Below the pieces are notes generated by a model. It worked only from the letters and a program-made list of their open reading frames with translations, searched no databases and was not told the DNA's origin. The translations under genes were made by a program, and so were the position numbers. This document shows, in pieces, positions 1 to 6,556 of a stretch of DNA of 8,415 bases. Position 1 is the stretch's first letter, and each line of letters starts with the position of its first letter. This DNA is from Ignavibacteria bacterium (GTDB taxonomy: Bacteria; Bacteroidota; Ignavibacteria; Tepidaquicellales; OLB5): NCBI GenBank assembly GCA_027492415.1, contig JAPUEV010000268.1:1-8415 (forward strand), given 5' to 3'.

Positions 1-190
1 AATCGTTAAGCTGTTTGTAGTTCTGTTTACGTATTGAATCCAGCTTTTTATCGGTTTCTTCCTGCTGCCTGATAAGCTCTTTGTAAGTATCGGTATCTTC
101 AAATTTCTTTTTGCCCAATAAACCGCACCCGGTAAACCCGTAAACGGAAATTAAGAGGGCTGAAAAAAGTATTATGGAAGTGTTTTTCAA
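1..190 (-). CDS. Small lipoprotein, partial (C-terminus beyond left edge)
   Basis: The open frame runs off the left edge and gives 63 residues. It starts with a TTG codon at 190-188, and an in-frame TGA lies two codons upstream. The N-terminus is a lipoprotein signal: basic start (MKNTS), hydrophobic stretch (about residues 6-18) and a lipobox-like FTGC with the acceptor Cys at residue 22. After a short GLLGKKK stretch the chain is strongly charged and probably helical (KELIRQQEETDKKLDSIRK). It is expected to be a membrane-anchored periplasmic protein of unknown role. It lies 22 nt downstream of another small lipoprotein gene and is probably the last gene seen of the pruA operon. The start is uncertain: an ATG at 197-195 is out of frame by one base (see findings). 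No family is recognised. Confidence 0.6.
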   Translation of the reverse strand, partial: MKNTSIILFSALLISVYGFTGCGLLGKKKFEDTDTYKELIRQQEETDKKLDSIRKQNYKQLND

Positions 191-212
191 ATTTCATTTT
201 ATCATTAAAAGA

Positions 213-464
213 TCACTTTGTTTTACGTGTACTTCTGTTATCAAGCTCAAGCAGTGAATCTGTCTGTGATTTCAGTGTATCAAGCTTTTTCATCAGTGAA
301 TCAATTGATTTCCTGTCAAGAGATGAATCTATTTTTTTCAGGTTCTCATCAATTTTTTCGTTCACTTTTTCGTTAACCTTTTCTTCAACTTTTTCGCTGA
401 TCTTGCTGCAGTTAACTATGAATCCAATTACCAGTAATGCTGCTAAAAATTTTATAGCTTTCAT
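213..464 (-). CDS. Small lipoprotein with Glu-Lys tetrapeptide repeat (83 aa)
   Basis: A short protein with a clear lipoprotein signal: MKAIKF start, hydrophobic core at residues 7-17 and lipobox IVNC with the lipidated Cys at 19. The mature part is almost entirely charged and polar. It opens with four tetrapeptides of the form x-E-K-V/I (residues 23-38), followed by Leu-spaced helical sequence (LKKIDSSLDRKSIDSLMKKLDTL), so a coiled coil is likely. The repeats are also visible in the DNA as 12-bp units. The ATG is only 3 nt from the lhgO stop and has no Shine-Dalgarno site, so translation is probably coupled to lhgO. A role such as envelope spacer or structural lipoprotein, by analogy with helical Lpp-type proteins, is only a guess. 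No named family is recognised. Confidence 0.75.
   Translation of the reverse strand: MKAIKFLAALLVIGFIVNCSKISEKVEEKVNEKVNEKIDENLKKIDSSLDRKSIDSLMKKLDTLKSQTDSLLELDNRSTRKTK
351..398 (-). repeat. 12-bp imperfect tandem repeat, four copies, in a lipoprotein gene
   Basis: Four consecutive 12-bp units (351-362, 363-374, 375-386, 387-398) share the plus-strand pattern [ac]ACttTTTCgtt with a few substitutions. On the minus strand they encode NEKI, NEKV, EEKV and SEKV. The array stays in frame, so gain or loss of a unit would only change the length of the helix. Confidence 0.75.
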
Positions 465-467
465 ATA

Positions 468-1667
468 TTATAATTTTGATTTTATTTTTTCAGCTATTGT
501 GCTCCCTATTGCCAGGCTTGATGTAGCGGCGGGGGAGGGGGCGTTAAGAACATTTACAATATTACCGTTATCATGTATTAAAAAATCATCAATTAATTTG
601 CCGTTAATGCTTATAGCCTGCGCTCTTACTCCGGCGCCGCCCGGTGAAAGGTCACTGGCCGTTATTTCCGGCATGAGACGCTGCAGTGCTTTTACAAAAG
701 CCTTTTTGCTGAATGACCTGTGAAACTCGCCAAAGCCTGTTTTGTAATATTTAGCTGCAATGCTGTAGAAACCCTTCCATGTGAAAGTTTTGAAAGTATC
801 TTTTACACTAAAGCTGGTTTTATGATATCCTTCTTTCTTGAAAGAAAGTACAGCATTAGGACCCGCTTCAACTTCACCGCTGAGCATGCGTGTAAAATGA
901 ACACCAAGGAACGGGAAAGCCGGGTCAGGTACCGGATAGATCAGGTTCTTAACCAGTGATCTTCTTTCAGGCTTAATTTTGTAATACTCGCCCCTGAAAG
1001 GTATTATCCTGACATCAACATTTCGCTCTGTTAAACCCGCAACTTCATCGCTTTGCAGGCCGCAGCAATTGATAAATATTTTTGTGTTAAAAGAACTGTT
1101 CTGGGTAATAACATCAATTCTGCCTGAGCTGCTGCTTACCTTTTGAACTTTTTCATTGTATCTTATCTCACCGCCAAGCTTTATAATGCACTCCGCGTAT
1201 TTTGCTGAAACAGCTTTGTAATCAATTATACCCGTGTATGGTACGTGTATCGCTTTAATTCCGTTCGCATGCGGTTCAAATTCCTTCAGCTCATTTTTAT
1301 CAATGAACCTGATATCCTTTAAACCATTTGCAATACCACGCTCATAAATATCGTTCAGCCTAGGCAGCTCATCTTCACGGGTTGCCACTATAACTTTACC
1401 GCAGATATCAAATTCTATTCCGTTTTGCCGGCAGAAATCAAGCAGCATGTTATAGCCGGTGATACAGTTCTGCGCTTTAAGGCTGCCGGGCTTATAATAA
1501 ATCCCCGAGTGGATCACTCCGCTGTTGTTACCGGTTTGATGCCTGGCAGGTCCTGCTTCTTTTTCTATGACAGCCAGCTTTGTACCCGGTTTTGATTCCA
1601 GGATCTTAAGCGCAGATGCAAGACCAACAATGCCTGCTCCTGCTATTACTACATCAAGTTCGGGCAA
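468..1667 (-). CDS. lhgO: L-2-hydroxyglutarate oxidase/dehydrogenase (FAD-dependent)
   Basis: A 399-residue FAD enzyme that oxidises L-2-hydroxyglutarate to 2-oxoglutarate. In E. coli electrons pass to the respiratory quinone pool at the membrane. The N-terminal Rossmann dinucleotide fold GAGIVG is at residues 10-15. The family signature HQTGNNSGVIHSGIYY (43-58) and the following KPGSLKAQ match E. coli LhgO closely, as do PFRGEYYKI, YPVPDPAFPFLGVH, GVRAQAIS (346-353), GKLIDDF and the C-terminal NAPSPAATS (375-383). Length fits the family (E. coli about 422). The start is TTG, 4 nt after the pruA stop. It is the only reasonable choice, because the frame is closed by a TAA nine codons further upstream with no ATG or GTG between, and the N-terminus aligns well from here. 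It belongs to the operon pruA-lhgO-lipoprotein-lipoprotein. No CsiD glutarate hydroxylase is seen nearby, so the substrate may come from side reactions rather than glutarate breakdown. Confidence 0.93.
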   Translation of the reverse strand: MPELDVVIAGAGIVGLASALKILESKPGTKLAVIEKEAGPARHQTGNNSGVIHSGIYYKPGSLKAQNCITGYNMLLDFCRQNGIEFDICGKVIVATREDELPRLNDIYERGIANGLKDIRFIDKNELKEFEPHANGIKAIHVPYTGIIDYKAVSAKYAECIIKLGGEIRYNEKVQKVSSSSGRIDVITQNSSFNTKIFINCCGLQSDEVAGLTERNVDVRIIPFRGEYYKIKPERRSLVKNLIYPVPDPAFPFLGVHFTRMLSGEVEAGPNAVLSFKKEGYHKTSFSVKDTFKTFTWKGFYSIAAKYYKTGFGEFHRSFSKKAFVKALQRLMPEITASDLSPGGAGVRAQAISINGKLIDDFLIHDNGNIVNVLNAPSPAATSSLAIGSTIAEKIKSKL

Positions 1668-1671
1668 TTTT

Positions 1672-3225
1672 TTATTTATATATCTTCTCTGCAGTTATCT
1701 TTGTCTGCATGAATAACAGCAGGTAATCAAATCCGCCTGCCTTGGAGCATGTTCCGCTCATATTGTAGCCGCCAAACGGGTGAACACCTACAAGCGCGCC
1801 TGTACATTTCCTGTTCAGGTACAGGTTACCCACAAAAATCTCTTCGGCAGCTTTTTTAATTTTCTTTTTATCTTTTGAATATGCAGCGCCTGTTAAGCCG
1901 TATTCTGTATTATTTGCAATCTGAATACCTTCATCAAAATCCCTTGCTTTGATAACAGCAAGCACCGGACCGAATATCTCTTCCTGTGAAATAGTATCTT
2001 CAGGCTTAACATCTGCTATAATTGTAGGCTGAATGAAGTAACCGTTCTCATCAGCTTTTGCGCCGCCAAAAACTATTCTTCCGCCTTCAGCAACACCTTT
2101 TTGAATATAGCTCAATATACTTTCTTCTGATCTTTTGTTTATAACAGCAGCCATACCCGGATTTGAGTCAGCAGGTCCGACCTTAATTGCAGAAGCTTTA
2201 TCAACAAGCAGGTCAATAAACTTATCATATATCTTTTCATGTACAATTACCCTTGAGCATGCTGAACATTTTTGCCCCTGGAAGCCAAATGCCGCTGAAA
2301 TTACACCTGCTGCAGCTTCATCTATTGATTTAAGCTCGCCATCAACAACAATTGAATCTTTGCCGCCCATTTCTGCGGTAACGCGTTTTATCCATTTCTG
2401 GCCCGGCTGCGGTTTTGCAGCAAGCTGGTTGATGCGCAGGCCAACTTCTCTTGAGCCTGTGAACGAAATGAACCTTGTGAGCGGATGCTCAACTATCATA
2501 TCGCCAATAAGTCCGCCTGAACCGGGGATGAAATTCACAACACCGTGAGGAAGCTTTATCTCTTCGAGAAGCTCCATGAACTTATATGCTATAACAGGTG
2601 AATCGCTAGATGGCTTTAAAACAACGGTATTGCCTGTTACAAAGGCAGCAGTTGTCATACCTACAAGTATTGCAAGCGGGAAGTTCCATGGCGGAATGAC
2701 CACACCAACACCAAGCGGAATATAATGCTGGCGGTTATCTTCGCCTTTTATCTTTACAAGCTTAATGCCTTTATCATATCTCATCATTTCCCTTGCGTAG
2801 AATTCCATAAAGTCAATTGCCTCGGCAACATCACCATCAGCTTCAGCCCAGTTCTTGCCTACTTCATATACCATCCATGCAGCAAACTCAAATTTCCTTT
2901 TGCGCATTAATTTAGCTGCCTTAAAAAGGAATGCAGCGCGTTTCTTTGCGGGTACCCTTTTCCATTCATCAAATTTTGCGTAAGCAGTTTCAATTGCCCT
3001 GTTTGCCATTTCAGGGGATGCTTTTGAAACTCTGCCGACTGTTTCATTTAAATTTGAGGGGTTGACAGAGGAAATTTTATCTTCTGTGAATATTTTTTCC
3101 CCGCCGATTATAACGGGATACTCTTTATTTAATTCACTGTGAACTTTTGCAAGGGCTTCACGGAATTTAGCAGCATTTTTTGTATTTGTAAAATCTGTAA
3201 ACGCTTCGTTTCTAAAGGCTTTCAT
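1672..3225 (-). CDS. pruA: L-glutamate gamma-semialdehyde dehydrogenase (1-pyrroline-5-carboxylate dehydrogenase)
   Basis: A 517-residue aldehyde dehydrogenase of the stand-alone RocA/PruA type, close in length and sequence to B. subtilis RocA (515 aa). It oxidises glutamate-5-semialdehyde to glutamate with NAD, the last step of proline and arginine breakdown, in the cytosol. Visible signatures are the N-terminal EAFTDFTNTKN and YPVIIGGEKI stretches typical of this subfamily, the cofactor-fold motif PPWNF (178-182), FTGS (255-258), the general base Glu285 in TAEMGGKD, the catalytic Cys320 in FGFQGQKCSACSR, EEIFGP, and a C-terminal HPFGGYNMSGT. There is no fused proline dehydrogenase domain, and none is encoded in the window, so PutA-type channeling is absent here. 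It is the first gene of a tight minus-strand operon with lhgO. The 64 nt upstream are extremely AT-rich with no recognisable promoter or Shine-Dalgarno site, so it could also be co-transcribed with the upstream serine hydrolase. Confidence 0.95.
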   Translation of the reverse strand: MKAFRNEAFTDFTNTKNAAKFREALAKVHSELNKEYPVIIGGEKIFTEDKISSVNPSNLNETVGRVSKASPEMANRAIETAYAKFDEWKRVPAKKRAAFLFKAAKLMRKRKFEFAAWMVYEVGKNWAEADGDVAEAIDFMEFYAREMMRYDKGIKLVKIKGEDNRQHYIPLGVGVVIPPWNFPLAILVGMTTAAFVTGNTVVLKPSSDSPVIAYKFMELLEEIKLPHGVVNFIPGSGGLIGDMIVEHPLTRFISFTGSREVGLRINQLAAKPQPGQKWIKRVTAEMGGKDSIVVDGELKSIDEAAAGVISAAFGFQGQKCSACSRVIVHEKIYDKFIDLLVDKASAIKVGPADSNPGMAAVINKRSEESILSYIQKGVAEGGRIVFGGAKADENGYFIQPTIIADVKPEDTISQEEIFGPVLAVIKARDFDEGIQIANNTEYGLTGAAYSKDKKKIKKAAEEIFVGNLYLNRKCTGALVGVHPFGGYNMSGTCSKAGGFDYLLLFMQTKITAEKIYK

Positions 3226-3289
3226 ATTATATATTATAATTAATTATATTTATTAATGATTTGAATATTCTTAATAATTGTTTTGCTGC

Positions 3290-4486
3290 TTAGTAACCAA
3301 GTATCCTGCATATCTCATCGTGTATCTTAGGCCTTACAGCCCTTACTTCTTCGCTTGACCTGTTAGGGTAAACCCTGTTGGTAAGAAATATTACTATAAG
3401 ATCTTTTTCTCTGTCAGCCCACACGCAGGTTCCGGTATAGCCTGTGTGTCCAAAGCAGTTTGCTGAAAATTTTGTTCCGCATGGAGGCGGATATTTTGTT
3501 GCCTCGGGTTTTGTATCCCATCCAAGCGCGCGGGTATTGCTGTAGCCAAGCCCGGTTACTCTTGCAGTAAACAGCTCAACAGTAGAGCTGCTGAACATTG
3601 TATCCTGCATAGGCAGGGGAGACATTTTTCTTTCATCTGTGAATCTACCGTTATTCAGCATCATCTGCATGAATTTAAAAAGGTCAGGGCCTGTTGAAAA
3701 TAATCCTGCATTGCCAGATACACCTTCCAGTATAGCAGCAAGCTCATCATGCACATATCCTTTTAAAAGCTGGTTGCGCCAGTAAGTATCGTTTTCTGTT
3801 GGGGCAATTCTGTAATCTTCGCTCATAGGTATAAGGTAATCTGTATCGACCATATTAAGCCTGCTGAAAATATTATCCCTGCAGAATTTATCAAGCTTGG
3901 AACCGCTTACTCTTTCAACTATTTCTCCAAGTAAAAATGCATTATAGTCACTGTAGAGTGTTCTTGAACCTGTTTCATACTCTTTTGTGCAATTGTAAAT
4001 TGCATTTTTTACTTTTTGAGGTGAATCCATATTGGGGTCCTGGTAAAAAGGGGTCCATGCAGTTAAGCCTGAATTATGAACCAGCAGGTTAAAAACTGTG
4101 ATATCACTTTTACCGTTATTGTTGAATTCCGGAATGTACTGGTAAACCGGAGCGTTAAGATCAACTTTGCCCTCATCGTATAATTTCATAATTGCCGCTG
4201 TTGCAGCTATGACTTTTGTTACAGATGCCAGGTCATATATTGTGCGCATTGTGGCAGCTTCAGAGCTCTCATCGTAAGTCAGCCTGCCGTATGCATTCTG
4301 GTATAGTATGCCTTTTGAATTACCTACTACCAAAACTGCCGATGGATAACCCTGTGAGCGGATGCCGTCTTCGATTATTTTATCAACAGAAGAAAAATTA
4401 TATGTTTTATTCTGGGCAAATACGCGAGGCAATAATATTAAAAGAACAATAAAAACCGCTTTTATTGTAATACATAAAAATGACAT
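3290..4486 (-). CDS. Exported serine hydrolase, beta-lactamase/PBP-like (class C fold)
   Basis: A 398-residue protein of the beta-lactamase-related serine hydrolase family (PF00144). The signal peptide has hydrophobic residues 10-19 and a cleavage site after VFA at residue 24, so the enzyme acts in the periplasm or at the surface. The catalytic SxxK is SVTK (Ser88, Lys91). The second motif is YSD (Tyr178) rather than YxN, as is common in esterase/peptidase-like members. HTG (347-349) replaces the KTG box. GNAGLFST (258-265) and YDLASVTK strongly recall the C-terminal domain of Bacteroidota GH3-serine hydrolase fusions. I chose the ATG at 4486 because GAGGAA lies 4 nt upstream and the signal peptide then has normal length. 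An ATG at 4534 in the same frame would add 16 polar residues, has no ribosome site and sits very close to the predicted transcript start. The substrate is unknown: a cell-wall peptide, an ester or muropeptide binding are all possible, and antibiotic resistance is not implied. Confidence 0.85.
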   Translation of the reverse strand: MSFLCITIKAVFIVLLILLPRVFAQNKTYNFSSVDKIIEDGIRSQGYPSAVLVVGNSKGILYQNAYGRLTYDESSEAATMRTIYDLASVTKVIAATAAIMKLYDEGKVDLNAPVYQYIPEFNNNGKSDITVFNLLVHNSGLTAWTPFYQDPNMDSPQKVKNAIYNCTKEYETGSRTLYSDYNAFLLGEIVERVSGSKLDKFCRDNIFSRLNMVDTDYLIPMSEDYRIAPTENDTYWRNQLLKGYVHDELAAILEGVSGNAGLFSTGPDLFKFMQMMLNNGRFTDERKMSPLPMQDTMFSSSTVELFTARVTGLGYSNTRALGWDTKPEATKYPPPCGTKFSANCFGHTGYTGTCVWADREKDLIVIFLTNRVYPNRSSEEVRAVRPKIHDEICRILGY

Positions 4487-4554
4487 ATTTTTCCTCGAAA
4501 AGGGGATAATATTATGACATTTTGTAATAGACATTTAAAATATTAATTGAATTA

Positions 4555-4586
4555 CAAATATACCTATTAACCATATAAGTCTCAAT
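4555..4586 (-). promoter_or_regulatory. Predicted Bacteroidota-type promoter of the serine hydrolase gene
   Basis: On the minus strand the -7 element TATATTTG (4562-4555) matches TAnnTTTG exactly. An ATTG (4586-4583), three of four matches to the -33 TTTG, lies 20 nt upstream. Transcription would begin near 4548, leaving a leader of about 60 nt before the chosen ATG at 4486. One copy of the TATATGG-TTAAT motif lies inside the spacer. Confidence 0.5.
4566..4577 (-). promoter_or_regulatory. TATATGG-type motif, copy A (candidate operator)
   Basis: On the minus strand this reads TATATGGTTAAT, one base shorter than the copy at 4629-4640. It lies between the -33 and -7 elements of the predicted serine hydrolase promoter, where a bound repressor would block transcription. 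The regulator is unknown. Confidence 0.35.
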
Positions 4587-4598
4587 GAATTAGTAAAT

Positions 4599-4626
4599 AT
4601 CACTGAAATTTAATGAATTCAGTGAT
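4599..4626. repeat. Inverted repeat, 9-bp arms
   Basis: ATCACTGAA (4599-4607) and TTCAGTGAT (4618-4626) are perfect reverse complements around a 10-nt spacer. The element sits between the divergent serine hydrolase and kinase genes. No T-tract follows on either strand, so it does not look like a terminator. A regulator binding site is possible. Confidence 0.55.
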
Positions 4627-4628
4627 TT

Positions 4629-4640
4629 ATAACCCATATA
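4629..4640 (-). promoter_or_regulatory. TATATGGGTTAT motif, copy B (candidate operator)
   Basis: Read on the minus strand this is TATATGGGTTAT. Its first ten plus-strand bases (4629-4638) form a perfect 10-bp inverted repeat with 4684-4693. It directly abuts the 9-bp-arm palindrome. A shared regulator of both divergent genes is inferred, not shown. Confidence 0.4.
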
Positions 4641-4682
4641 TCTGATTTAGGCGAGTTTAAAAAGTAATTTTTTAATTCACCT

Positions 4683-4717
4683 TTATGGGTTATATTTTTT
4701 TACCGGTTATGGGTTTA
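4683..4717 (+). promoter_or_regulatory. Paired TTATGGGTT direct repeats, copies C and D (candidate operator)
   Basis: TTATGGGTT occurs at 4683-4691 and again at 4707-4715, 24 bp apart start to start, a little over two helical turns. They flank the -33 region and touch the -7 element of the predicted kinase promoter. Copy C also pairs as an inverted repeat with copy B. Confidence 0.45.
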
Positions 4718-4723
4718 TTTTTG
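4695..4723 (+). promoter_or_regulatory. Possible promoter of the sensor kinase gene
   Basis: TATTTTTG (4716-4723) matches the Bacteroidota -7 consensus TAnnTTTG. The upstream half is poor: only a T-run (4695-4700) stands at the expected place, which would suit a promoter needing an activator. The -7 box is 32 nt before the ATG, nearly the same distance as in the well-formed promoter of the lipoprotein gene at 7237. The AT-rich context makes a chance match possible. Confidence 0.35.
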
Positions 4724-4755
4724 TTAAAGTTAAATTAAATGAGCAGCAATTTAAT

Positions 4756-5853
4756 ATGATCGAAAATTTAACCTTTGCAGATAACATTTCAGAAATTATA
4801 ACAGCTGGTGTTAAAAATGATTCCATGAAGGGACTTGTCTGGAATTTAATACAGTCGATGCCAAGCAATATTTCTATTTGGGAAGATGGAAAAGTGCTTT
4901 ACGCAAACCCGGCATTTTACAGGTCAGTTGATATAAAGAACGGTGATATTGAAGCTCTGAATATACTGGTAGAAAGTGACGGGTACTTCCAGGTACACCC
5001 TGATGATTTTGATTACTCACCGGAAAATACAAAAGCTGTAAAAGAAGAGATAAAAAGCGGGGTAGTGTTCCGTAAAGAAATGCGGATGAAAAGCAGGGTA
5101 GATACTGAATACAGGTGGTATAACACCTATATTGTAAAAGGCAATGACCCCAACAGTAAAATTGTGATAGAAATTGATGAAGATATACACGAAAAAAAGT
5201 TGTCCAGTGAAAAACTGATAGAAGCCGTAAAAGAAAAAGAAGCTCTGGTAAACGAAAAAGAGCTTTTGATAAAAGAGATACATCACAGGGTTAAAAATAA
5301 TTTCCAGGTAATTTCTAGCCTTTTAAAGCTTCAGGCAGGAAAAGTGGAAGAGGATTCCGTTAAGATAATACTTGAAGAGTCACGTTCAAGGATCATGTCG
5401 ATGTCTAAAATACATGAAATGCTGTATAAGACAGAGAACCTTGAGCACATTAACTTCAGGGAAAATATTTCAGATATTATTATCAGCCTGGTGGATCTTT
5501 ACGGCGGTAACTCAAGGTTTGTTAAGTTTGATATTGAATGCAATGATATCCAGCTTGATATTGATAAAGCTATACCGTGCTCGCTTATCTTAAATGAGCT
5601 TATCAGCAATTCTTTAAAATATGCTTTTACTGAATGGGATAAAGCGGTAATTAAGATAAGGCTTGAGGAAGAAGGCGGGTTTTTAAGGCTTTCACTTTCA
5701 GATAACGGCATCGGTTATCCGGGTGATAATGAAACCAGGAACCCGGGAAGTATTGGCTTAATGATAGTAAGAACATTTACAGCCCAGTTAAAAGGTGATG
5801 CAGTTTTCAGGAATAATGGCGGGGCAGAGTGTATAATAACTTTCCCTGAATAA
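4756..5853 (+). CDS. Cytosolic PAS-domain sensor histidine kinase, HisKA_2 family
   Basis: A 365-residue kinase without signal peptide or membrane segments, so it senses an internal signal or acts through partners. A PAS-type sensor fold covers roughly residues 30-145 (ISIWEDGKVLYANPAFYRS, HPDD at 81-84, then EYRWYNTYIVKG). A Lys/Glu-rich helix (150-173) leads to the dimerisation/phosphotransfer motif EIHHRVKNNFQVISSLLKLQ (174-193). By family pattern His177, in HRVKNN, is the likely phosphorylated residue. The ATPase domain shows the N-box LILNELISNSLKYAF (277-291), DNGIGYP (316-322) and GSIGLMIVRTF (331-341). HisKA_2 kinases often work with unusual response regulators or in stress and light responses. 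No regulator gene is in the window, so it is an orphan here. It is divergent from the serine hydrolase gene and ends at a strong terminator. What the PAS domain binds cannot be read from the sequence. Confidence 0.93.
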   Translation: MIENLTFADNISEIITAGVKNDSMKGLVWNLIQSMPSNISIWEDGKVLYANPAFYRSVDIKNGDIEALNILVESDGYFQVHPDDFDYSPENTKAVKEEIKSGVVFRKEMRMKSRVDTEYRWYNTYIVKGNDPNSKIVIEIDEDIHEKKLSSEKLIEAVKEKEALVNEKELLIKEIHHRVKNNFQVISSLLKLQAGKVEEDSVKIILEESRSRIMSMSKIHEMLYKTENLEHINFRENISDIIISLVDLYGGNSRFVKFDIECNDIQLDIDKAIPCSLILNELISNSLKYAFTEWDKAVIKIRLEEEGGFLRLSLSDNGIGYPGDNETRNPGSIGLMIVRTFTAQLKGDAVFRNNGGAECIITFPE

Positions 5854-5868
5854 AAACCGGTTATATAT

Positions 5869-5900
5869 AAAAAAAGCCCGGCAATAAACGGGCTTTTTTT
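5869..5900. terminator. Bidirectional rho-independent terminator
   Basis: Arms 5869-5880 (seven A then GCCCG) and 5889-5900 (CGGGC then seven T) form a perfect 12-bp stem around an 8-nt loop. Because the A-run and T-run mirror each other, it can stop transcription from both sides: the sensor kinase on the plus strand and the convergent DUF1579 gene on the minus strand. Confidence 0.92.
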
Positions 5901-5922
5901 GTGATGAAATTTAATTTAAAAA

Positions 5923-6495
5923 TTATTTTTTAGTTGAAACAATTTCCATACTTTTAAATTCTTTGCCATCAGGAGCTATATTGTACATTTCCATCTTTGT
6001 AGAGCCATCACTGTTATATGTTACATCTTCCCTTACATCCATCATATTGCCGCTCATAGGATCAACCATCTTACCTTTGTAATTTATCTGTTTAAGTGAT
6101 TCATTCCATGTGCCTGTCATATACATTATACCGGTGCCCATATTATCAATCCACGTTGACATGAATATTTTCGCGGCATTATCATATCCTTCCATTGACA
6201 TGCCCTCAAACGGCATACCCATCATGTTGCCGCTTATCTTTGTTGAAAGGTACCTGCCTCCAAGCACCATTTCTGATACAGCTGTTGCCTCTGAAACCAT
6301 AGGTTCCTGGCCCGGAGCCATCCAGAAGGTTGTTTTTACGTTCCAGGTCCCTGCACCTTTTGAAAGCATTTTCTGCATATCACCCGGGGTCATGTAATCC
6401 ATCCATTTCTGCATGTCGTTATCCTGGGCTTTTGTGCTGCCTGAAAATATAACAATAGTGAAAATAGCAATGAATGTTAAAATAAAGTTTTTCAT
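5923..6495 (-). CDS. Secreted DUF1579 family protein, methionine-rich
   Basis: A 190-residue protein with a Sec signal peptide (MKNFILTFIAIFTIVIFSGSTKA, cleavage before QDND), so it is periplasmic or secreted. The mature part matches the DUF1579 pattern: a GTWNV start strand, W-x-A-PGQEP, MVLGGRYLSTK, GMPFEGMSMEGYD, and a W-x-D-x-MGTGIMYMTGTW stretch. The family is predicted to form a lipocalin-like beta barrel and has no established function. Unusually, 24 of about 167 mature residues are Met (about 14%), with clusters NMMGM, GMSM and GNMM. I chose the ATG at 6495. A TTG at 6522 in the same frame would add nine residues, lies in the upstream terminator tail and would spoil the signal peptide. 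The gene is convergent with the sensor kinase. Because a terminator lies directly upstream it needs its own promoter, which I could not identify. Confidence 0.82.
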   Translation of the reverse strand: MKNFILTFIAIFTIVIFSGSTKAQDNDMQKWMDYMTPGDMQKMLSKGAGTWNVKTTFWMAPGQEPMVSEATAVSEMVLGGRYLSTKISGNMMGMPFEGMSMEGYDNAAKIFMSTWIDNMGTGIMYMTGTWNESLKQINYKGKMVDPMSGNMMDVREDVTYNSDGSTKMEMYNIAPDGKEFKSMEIVSTKK

Positions 6496-6520
6496 AGCTG
6501 TATAATTTAAATTAGTTCTC

Positions 6521-6549
6521 AAAAAAAATCCCGCTTTAAAAAGCGGGAT
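6521..6549 (-). terminator. Rho-independent terminator of the upstream lipoprotein gene
   Basis: On the minus strand, ATCCCGCTT (6549-6541) pairs with AAGCGGGAT (6536-6528) as a 9-bp stem around a 4-nt loop, followed by eight T (6528-6521, the first overlapping the stem). It begins 8 nt after the stop codon of the gene at 6557-7237. Confidence 0.9.
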
Positions 6550-6556
6550 AAATTAA

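Noticed and set aside
2135..2548. Plus-strand open frame of 137 codons inside pruA
   Set aside because: It is antisense to strongly conserved PruA sequence including the catalytic Glu and Cys region, and its translation resembles no known protein. The same applies to plus-strand frames within lhgO (403-959) and other antisense frames.
3226..3289. Promoter for pruA in the AT-rich 64-bp gap
   Set aside because: Many TATA-like strings occur because the gap is nearly all A and T. No TAnnTTTG or paired -33 element is present, so no site can be supported.
3290..4486. Serine hydrolase as an antibiotic resistance beta-lactamase
   Set aside because: The YSD and HTG motifs and the similarity to the domain fused to GH3 enzymes fit the broad serine hydrolase family. 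Nothing shows activity on beta-lactam drugs.
4487..4534. Longer serine hydrolase starting at the ATG at 4534 (414 aa)
   Set aside because: It adds 16 polar residues before the signal peptide, has no ribosome site and lies about 14 nt from the predicted transcript start. The ATG at 4486 has GAGGAA upstream and a normal signal peptide.
6496..6522. Longer DUF1579 protein starting at TTG 6522
   Set aside because: The TTG sits in the T-tract end of the upstream terminator, and the extra nine residues would precede a typical signal peptide that begins at the ATG at 6495.
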